Part shown: positions 59,001-64,000 of the stretch, in pieces | Position numbering within the stretch: the stretch's first letter is position 1 | How the letters are laid out: every line of letters begins with the position of its first letter | Source of the DNA: CBDCRK01 sp965220955 | GTDB taxonomy: Bacteria; Desulfobacterota; Binatia; Bin18; CBDCRK01 | Direction: 5' to 3' | DNA length: 64,000 nt | NCBI GenBank assembly: GCA_965220955.1 | Contig: CBDCRK010000037.1 | Location: forward strand, 124,001-188,000 | The notes under the pieces: model-generated | The model's database searches: none | The model's input: only the letters and a program-made list of their open reading frames with translations | What the model was told of the DNA's origin: nothing | Program-made: the position numbers and the translations under genes

Positions 59001-59535
59001 CTACAAAGATTCCAGGAACGCTTCCAGAAGCCTTTGATCGTCGCGGCTGAGGCTTCTCTGCCATGGAAGAGAGTGGCTTGACGCAGATTCGCGGCTCGGC
59101 CGTTGTGGAGAAAATTCTCCCGAAACCACAAATCCCAAAGCGGTATGGTCCGATACTCAGAACTTTCGGCACTGCCCAAGGTCACCCCATTATCAAGCTC
59201 CGGCCCCATGTCATGCAGGAGGAAATCCGAATAGGGGGAAATAACCTGATCCTGTAGAGCAACAACGTCTACTGTTTCCCCATCAGCAGTCACAAAAGAA
59301 CCAGGGGGAATGGTAAAAGAGGGAACATGGCAGGCAGCACGGCTGTGGGCGTTAAGAAGGGGCACTAATCCTTCGTCGGCCTTCCACACCTGTTCAACTC
59401 CACCCTTCCTGCGTCAAAGGCGGCAATCTGGTCAGCATCAAGACCGGGCAGGGGCTCAGTAAAGAATTCGTTCTCACAAGAAATGCCCACGGGTATGCTG
59501 ACCTTGTTTGCATAAAGGCCCTTCTTAACACTGGC
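59001..59535 (-). pseudogene. degraded di-heme oxidoreductase (DUF1111-like)
   Basis: Minus-strand reading gives FTEPLPGLDADQIAAFDAGR, then WKADEGLVPLLNAHSRAACH (haem site expected as CAACH; the first Cys is Arg), then after a gap ISPYSDFLLHDMGPELDNGV, SSEYRTIPLWDLW and NFLHNGRAANLRQATLFHGR, and in another frame DDQRLLEAFLESL at the end. These are N- and C-terminal parts of the DUF1111 di-heme peroxidase-like family with the middle deleted and at least two frame changes. It is not functional. Confidence 0.65.
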
Positions 59536-59627
59536 CTCGCGCTAGAACGTTTTAGGGTTTAATCTGTGCACAGCAAAAAAGTTGCGTCCTACTTTTTCTT
59601 GAAGAGCTTCTGAACAAATTCTCTTCC

Positions 59628-59870
59628 CTAGAAAGGTCTCCTCCAACGCCATCGGAGACGATGCTGTCGCCCTTTAGCACGAAACAGCAGGTTTACCACC
59701 GGTAAGGCAACAAAGAATCCCCACACAGGCAAACCCCCCAACGCCAGCAGGCCTAACAGCCAATGCCCATACGCAAAGCAGCTCCCCGCCGCCAGAACCG
59801 GGGCTAGCAAAAGCCCCAGCCAGATGCTGAGCACAAGCCACTCGTTTTCTTTTTTTATATGATCCCTCAT
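59628..59870 (-). CDS. small two-helix membrane protein
   Basis: An 80-residue protein starting MRDHIKKENEWLVLSIWLGL, with two transmembrane helices (about 14-34 and 39-62) and a basic C-terminus (RAKGRQHRLRWRWRRPF). The family is not recognised; small charge-tailed two-helix proteins of this type are common accessory or ATP-synthase-associated-like proteins, but no neighbour supports a role. The ATG at 59870 is taken; the frame is open to 59906. Confidence 0.55.
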   Translation of the reverse strand: MRDHIKKENEWLVLSIWLGLLLAPVLAAGSCFAYGHWLLGLLALGGLPVWGFFVALPVVNLLFRAKGRQHRLRWRWRRPF

Positions 59871-60044
59871 TTCTTTGGCGGTCCTCAACCAGGGAAACCT
59901 ACACAAGCTTCTCTATTTCTTATAGTTTAGAGAATTGCAAGAGCACGACTCACTCTTTCCCTGCATATCTCTGTCACCACACCCTGCGAAACCTATAAAT
60001 AAAAAGTTTTGAAACGTACCCCAAAGTACGGTAGATTGAAGATT

Positions 60045-61433
60045 ATGGCTAACCATTATGATCTAGCCGTTATTGGCTCTGGCCCAGCTGGGCAAAAAGC
60101 TGCCATCCAGGCTGCCAAGCTGAACAAGCGTGTTGCCATCTTCGAACGGTCGACCTCCTTAGGGGGCATGTGCATCCATCACGGGGCCATTCCCAGCAAG
60201 ACCCTACGTGAAGCCATTCTTCATTTCACGGATTTCCGTCAACGACAAACATACGGCGCTAACCGTTGGCGCAAGAGAGATCTAACCATGCAAGATCTCA
60301 TGGCCCGGTGCGCACAGGTGGTCGAAAACGAAACCAACGTTGTCATAGCTCAATTGGAACGCAACCGGGTGGAGTTACTTGAGGGTAAGGCTTCCCTGGC
60401 CGATGAACACACGGTGAAGGTAGGTGGGGCAAGACACTCTATAACGGCCGACTACATTATCATTGCTACGGGAACGGAGCCGACCCGTCCGGCATCCGTA
60501 CCTTTTGAGGATGGCGTTATCATTGATGCCAACGGGCTCAGCACTTTTACGCAATTACCGCGCAGCCTCATTGTAGTCGGGGCTGGGGTTATTGGCACGG
60601 AATACGCCAGCATGCTAGCGCTTCTGGGTATCGAGGTGACCCTAATTGACCAGAAGCCTGGACTCCTAGATTTCGTTGACAAGGAAATTACTGAGGCCCT
60701 TTCCTACCATATGCGCGATATTGGCGTCATCCTACACTTTGGCGAAGAGGTGGTCTCGATTAGTAAAACCGGTAGAGGAAAAGTTCGCACCACACTGAAA
60801 AGCGGTAAACGGATCCAAGCTGATGCTCTTCTTTATGCAGTGGGACGCTATGGGGCAACCGACTCACTAGGTCTCGATCCACTTGGCGTAAAGCGGGATG
60901 AGCGTGGACGGATTATTGTCAACGAACACTTTCAAACCACCCTATCCCATATTTACGCAGTGGGAGATGTTATTGGCTTTCCCAGCCTTGCCTCCACGTC
61001 AATGGAACAAGGAAGACTAGCCGCGTGCCATGCCTTTGGGGTGCCTACGTATAACCGGCCGGATCTGCTCCCCTATGGCATCTACACGGTTCCCGAGATT
61101 TCCATGGTGGGCCAGAACGAGAAGCAGCTCACCCAAGATGCAGTTCCCTATGAGATTGGGCTGGCCCGTTATCGGGAGATTGCCCGCGGGCAGATCCTGG
61201 GTGACAAAGTAGGCATGCTCAAACTGCTCTTTCATCAGGATTCGCGTCAGCTGCTTGGCGTACACGCAATCGGCCAGGGGGCCACCGAGCTCATCCACAT
61301 TGGTCAGGTAGTGCTGGCTTTTAATGGCACCATCGATTTTTTTATTGAGAACTCGTTTAACTATCCTACCCTGGCCGAGTGCTACCGGGTGGCTGGGCTG
61401 GACGGCTATAACAAAGTCAGCATGGAGGAATAG
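60045..61433 (+). CDS. sthA: soluble pyridine nucleotide transhydrogenase (Si-specific)
   Basis: A 462-residue flavoprotein: LAVIGSGPAGQKAAIQAAKL (FAD), GGMCIHHGAIPSKTLREAIL, SLIVVGAGVIGTEYASMLAL (NAD(P)) and YAVGDVIGFPSLASTSMEQG. In disulfide reductases the corresponding stretch is GGxCxxxGCIPSK; here the second Cys is Ala, so it lacks the redox disulfide, as in SthA. It balances NADPH and NADH. It starts at ATG 60045; a TTG earlier keeps the frame open. Convergent with brxL after 55 bases. Confidence 0.92.
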   Translation: MANHYDLAVIGSGPAGQKAAIQAAKLNKRVAIFERSTSLGGMCIHHGAIPSKTLREAILHFTDFRQRQTYGANRWRKRDLTMQDLMARCAQVVENETNVVIAQLERNRVELLEGKASLADEHTVKVGGARHSITADYIIIATGTEPTRPASVPFEDGVIIDANGLSTFTQLPRSLIVVGAGVIGTEYASMLALLGIEVTLIDQKPGLLDFVDKEITEALSYHMRDIGVILHFGEEVVSISKTGRGKVRTTLKSGKRIQADALLYAVGRYGATDSLGLDPLGVKRDERGRIIVNEHFQTTLSHIYAVGDVIGFPSLASTSMEQGRLAACHAFGVPTYNRPDLLPYGIYTVPEISMVGQNEKQLTQDAVPYEIGLARYREIARGQILGDKVGMLKLLFHQDSRQLLGVHAIGQGATELIHIGQVVLAFNGTIDFFIENSFNYPTLAECYRVAGLDGYNKVSMEE

Positions 61434-61488
61434 AGCAAGGAATAGGTTCCTATAGAATAGAGACCGCTCCTGATACGGAGTGACCCAT

Positions 61489-63543
61489 CTACCCCATCCC
61501 CATCGCCATGATTGCTGCCTTGGTGGGTGAATCATAGAACTGCCACTGAGTTGCTGTGAGGATTACGTCAGGTACGTCAGCTAGGTCGCGTTTGTTCTCA
61601 CTGGGGATAAGGATACGCTTGGCTCCCGCCTCAACAGCGAGCTGCATGCGCTCGGGCAAGGCATTTACCTTCAGCAGCATCCCCTGTACACTCATCTCAC
61701 CCAGCACCACCGTCTGGTCCTGCACGGGCTTGCCAAGGATCGTAGACACCATAGAGAGAAAAAAAGCCACGGCAGTCTCGGCGCCTCCCTTTGCCTGATT
61801 AAGATTGATAGCCTGTACCGTTAAGTCGTAGGCTTTGAAGTCGTAGTCGATGCCGAGGTGCTTCAGGTTGGCTTTCAGGTAAGCGTCAGCCGTCTTAATC
61901 GCTTCCTTCATCTTACTGGAGAGATTACCCAGCGGAATAATACGTCCTGAGCCACGGTTCATCTGGGTCTGTACTAGGAAGAGGGCAAGGCGGTTGTCTG
62001 TCATGTCGGTGCCGATAGTATAAACGCTGCCCGGGGCTAGGCCTCCCTCAGCAATGAGGGCTCCGCCGCCCATTTCCGGTATTGGGATAAAGGTCTCCTG
62101 GCCCGACTCCCGATTTATATAGGAGAAGCTCGTATCCCAGTATTCGAGCCCGCCCATCTTCTTAAGCTGCTCCTTGACTCGGCGTCGCATCTCCATAGCG
62201 TAGGTTAAGTATCCCTCGAGCTCTGCCTTGGTGACCTCACCGTCTGGGTGCAGGAGCTTCACGAGACCTGAGACGGTTTTTCGCACCGCCTTTTGGTCAC
62301 GTCCACCAAGGTGGCTGCCAAAACGAAAGTCTCGCTCGGCATAGTCAGTGTAGCTGTGCTTACGCAGCTCGCGGAAGACCTCGGCGAGGTAATCGGTAAC
62401 AAGTCCAAAGTGGTCGGTGTACACCGCGTCGGAGGTCTTCTGGAACTCCCAGCCTGGTATGTAGGTGTGGATGCGATCGTAGAAGGCCGTATCCATCTCC
62501 TTAGGCATCGGGTAGAAGAGATTGGACGTACGAACGATCGTCTCAATGTCGCCGTCGAGGTTGCCCACGAAGGCGACCGAGCCTTCAGCTGTGATGATGT
62601 TACGGCCGCGGCTAAAGACTCCGTCCTCCATGTAGCCTTTCATGATGCTGATACCGTTCTTGTCCGTAAAGCGAATGCCTGCTGCCTCGTCAAAGGCCAC
62701 CACGTCCCACAGTGCCACGAGCCCTCGCTGGCCCGTACTGAGATTCACGAACATCTGGGCCGTGGTAGTCTGCCCGCCAGAGATCAGATGGCAGTAGGGA
62801 CTGAGCTGCTGGTACACGAAGCTCTTTCCCGTGCCCCGTGGTCCAAGCTCAACGGTATTGTAGTTTTTCTCCACGAAAGGTACGAGTCGCAGCAGGTAAT
62901 GAAGCTTGCGCCGTTGTGTGTAATACGGGTGGCTCGGCTCGTAGCCCATCGAGCGCATAAGTAGATCGAGCCACTGATCACGGGTGAAGCGCTTGCGTCC
63001 CTCGATGAAGCTCTCGATGTCACGTGTGGAGAGCTGGATGGGACGGATGCTATCGACGAAGAAGGGCCGGTTTTGTCCCTTGAAGATGTAGGTGTCGTCA
63101 TAGCGCAGCGCGACTTCGGCCCAGATGCCACCCATTAGGAGCCGATCATGGACACGGACGTCACTGTCCTCAATATTGATGAAGTCGAGATTCAGATTGG
63201 ATAGGTGCGCCCAGTACTTGTCATGAGTCTCAATGAGTCGAGCGGAGATTTTGTCGATGATCTCATAAGTTGTGTACTGTTTAATAGCAGACTTGACCGC
63301 CTCGCGCTCGTCGGGTTTGACGTACTTGGCCGACAGTGTCTCGCGCACAAACTCAAGACCCTCACGGATGACTTCCTCGTCGGTCGAGGCACAATACTTG
63401 CCGAGGAGAAACTCGATCACAAACGCGGGCACGCTGAAAGCGCTCCGCATGCGCCGGAGGAGATCTTTACGGACTACCAGCCCAGGAAACGCCTCCGTGG
63501 CGAGCTGGTCAAGTTCATCGAGAACGAGTGGCCGATCGGTCAT
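61489..63543 (-). CDS. brxL: BREX system Lon-related AAA+ protein BrxL
   Basis: A 684-residue protein: N-terminal domain (1-190), AAA+ domain with Walker A GPRGTGKS at 234-241 and Walker B VVAFDE at about 281-286, then a C-terminal Lon-like domain (about 550-684) with AINLNQAKGGAETAVAFFLS, VVLGEMSVQGMLLKVNALPE and AKRILIPSENKRDLADVP. In Lon the catalytic Ser is in GPSAG and the Lys in GGLKEK; here the aligned positions appear to be GGAET and ALPER, so the catalytic pair is absent. BrxL is the DNA-binding motor of type 1 BREX phage defence. It lies seven bases downstream of pglZ, the usual last gene order. Confidence 0.92.
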   Translation of the reverse strand: MTDRPLVLDELDQLATEAFPGLVVRKDLLRRMRSAFSVPAFVIEFLLGKYCASTDEEVIREGLEFVRETLSAKYVKPDEREAVKSAIKQYTTYEIIDKISARLIETHDKYWAHLSNLNLDFINIEDSDVRVHDRLLMGGIWAEVALRYDDTYIFKGQNRPFFVDSIRPIQLSTRDIESFIEGRKRFTRDQWLDLLMRSMGYEPSHPYYTQRRKLHYLLRLVPFVEKNYNTVELGPRGTGKSFVYQQLSPYCHLISGGQTTTAQMFVNLSTGQRGLVALWDVVAFDEAAGIRFTDKNGISIMKGYMEDGVFSRGRNIITAEGSVAFVGNLDGDIETIVRTSNLFYPMPKEMDTAFYDRIHTYIPGWEFQKTSDAVYTDHFGLVTDYLAEVFRELRKHSYTDYAERDFRFGSHLGGRDQKAVRKTVSGLVKLLHPDGEVTKAELEGYLTYAMEMRRRVKEQLKKMGGLEYWDTSFSYINRESGQETFIPIPEMGGGALIAEGGLAPGSVYTIGTDMTDNRLALFLVQTQMNRGSGRIIPLGNLSSKMKEAIKTADAYLKANLKHLGIDYDFKAYDLTVQAINLNQAKGGAETAVAFFLSMVSTILGKPVQDQTVVLGEMSVQGMLLKVNALPERMQLAVEAGAKRILIPSENKRDLADVPDVILTATQWQFYDSPTKAAIMAMGMG

Positions 63544-63550
63544 ACGTGCC

Positions 63551-64000
63551 TCACATGTCTCTCCCTACAGTGAGTTTGATTCCACCCGGCGGAAATTGCT
63601 CCGCGGTCTCCACATCACGGATATCGAGATCTAAAAGCTCTCCTTTCTGGAAGGATGCTACTGAGTGGAAAAACAAGGTTATGTTTTGCTCTTTGCCTTG
63701 CGGTGCAATCAGCACCTCTTTGGGTCCCGCCGCAAGCACCGACTTTTGCTCACCTGATGAGCTGGCGCGAAGAACGTCGAGCGCCAAGGTCCGTCTCGTC
63801 TCCGCAAAAAGGGGCAGCTGTCCTGACGCGGCCTCGCTCGTTTTCGGACGCAGAGTGATCTTCACGGCTGTGCGCATGAGTTCAAAGACCGGGAGCACAA
63901 CCTCCACACCTATACGTTTCTCCTGAGTCACCTGGCTCTTCGAGGTGAGATGTGGAATCACCAGTTCTTGGAGCGCAGCCCCACCGTGGGAAAACGATTT
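63551..64000 (-). CDS. pglZ: BREX alkaline-phosphatase-fold protein PglZ (C-terminal part, cut by window edge)
   Basis: The minus-strand frame is open to the right edge. Its first residues, SFSHGGAALQELVIP, are the metal-binding HGG loop and following strand of the PglZ domain; the remaining 130 residues are the C-terminal beta-rich tail. PglZ is the core phosphatase-like protein of BREX and Pgl systems. With brxL directly downstream the locus is type 1 BREX; brxA, brxB, brxC and pglX are expected to the right of the window. Confidence 0.85.
   Translation of the reverse strand, partial: KSFSHGGAALQELVIPHLTSKSQVTQEKRIGVEVVLPVFELMRTAVKITLRPKTSEAASGQLPLFAETRRTLALDVLRASSSGEQKSVLAAGPKEVLIAPQGKEQNITLFFHSVASFQKGELLDLDIRDVETAEQFPPGGIKLTVGRDM

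Noticed and set aside
1..64000. tRNA, rRNA or riboswitch genes
   Set aside because: I scanned the spacers for cloverleaf-like sequences, CCA-ended segments and familiar riboswitch cores and saw none I could defend; a covariance-model search would be needed to exclude them.

Overview
The window looks like chromosomal DNA of a Gram-negative bacterium. It carries genes for lipid A (lpxK, lpxB), Kdo transfer (waaA), ADP-heptose (split rfaE1 and rfaE2), heptosyltransferases and MsbA, together with IHF-type DNA-binding protein, S1, a bifunctional Rel and a soluble transhydrogenase. The gene orders (precorrin-2 dehydrogenase / CcsA-like / hemA / hemC / cobA-hemD / hemB; pheA / hisC / tyrA / aroA / cmk / rpsA / ihfB) resemble those of deltaproteobacterial-grade lineages (Desulfobacterota, NC10, Tectomicrobia and similar). 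The sequence alone does not allow a firmer placement. Non-coding spacers are rich in dispersed repeats and fossil genes, as in a large genome with much recombination.

Layout. 1-5014: an edge-truncated LuxE-like acyl-protein synthetase, small TPR and hypothetical genes, Nudix, nitroreductase, HisC-like aminotransferase, then two truncated toxin fragments that meet head to head. 5103-10073: a dispersed repeat, a Gfa-like enzyme, a cyclase fragment and a dipeptide-type ABC importer (two permeases and a lipoprotein, no ATPase in the window). 10163-20655: a LysM lytic transglycosylase, then the tetrapyrrole locus from glutamyl-tRNA to uroporphyrinogen III and precorrin-2/siroheme. hemB is separated from the rest by a TetR gene with its operator, a leucine-rich-repeat gene cut exactly at an insertion-sequence end, and a 61-bp inverted-repeat element. 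20841-25647: an exported Cys-rich protein, a DUF2203-like protein and a MoxR/magnesium-chelatase-like AAA+ ATPase with its VWA partner. 25687-35746: a long minus-strand superoperon (miaA, accA, pheA, hisC, tyrA, aroA, cmk, rpsA, ihfB, HIT) combining tRNA modification, fatty acid synthesis, aromatic amino acid synthesis and translation.

35747-36714 is a cluster of dead toxin-antitoxin genes. 36728-57257 is dominated by a minus-strand envelope operon (lpxB, msbA, acyltransferase, waaA, lpxK, methyltransferase, Trm112, heptosyltransferases, Kdo-kinase-like genes, glycosyltransferases, a sulfatase-fold protein, rfaE1, yicC, gmk, rel), with rfaE2 and rpmB on the other strand. Three copies of one dispersed repeat lie inside or at the ends of genes in this operon, and one sits where a glycosyltransferase was truncated. 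57309-61433: an alkyltransferase-like DNA repair protein, remnants of a membrane protein and of a di-heme oxidoreductase, and sthA.

The right edge (61489-64000) is the end of a BREX phage-defence locus: brxL complete and pglZ partial, transcribed toward the window interior. BREX is a known system. No wholly new system could be identified with confidence. The observations most worth checking are the repeat-remodelled envelope genes, the IS-cut LRR gene, the loss of the Lon catalytic pair in BrxL, the AAA+/VWA pair with its cysteine insertion, and the perfect inverted repeat ahead of the tetrapyrrole genes.
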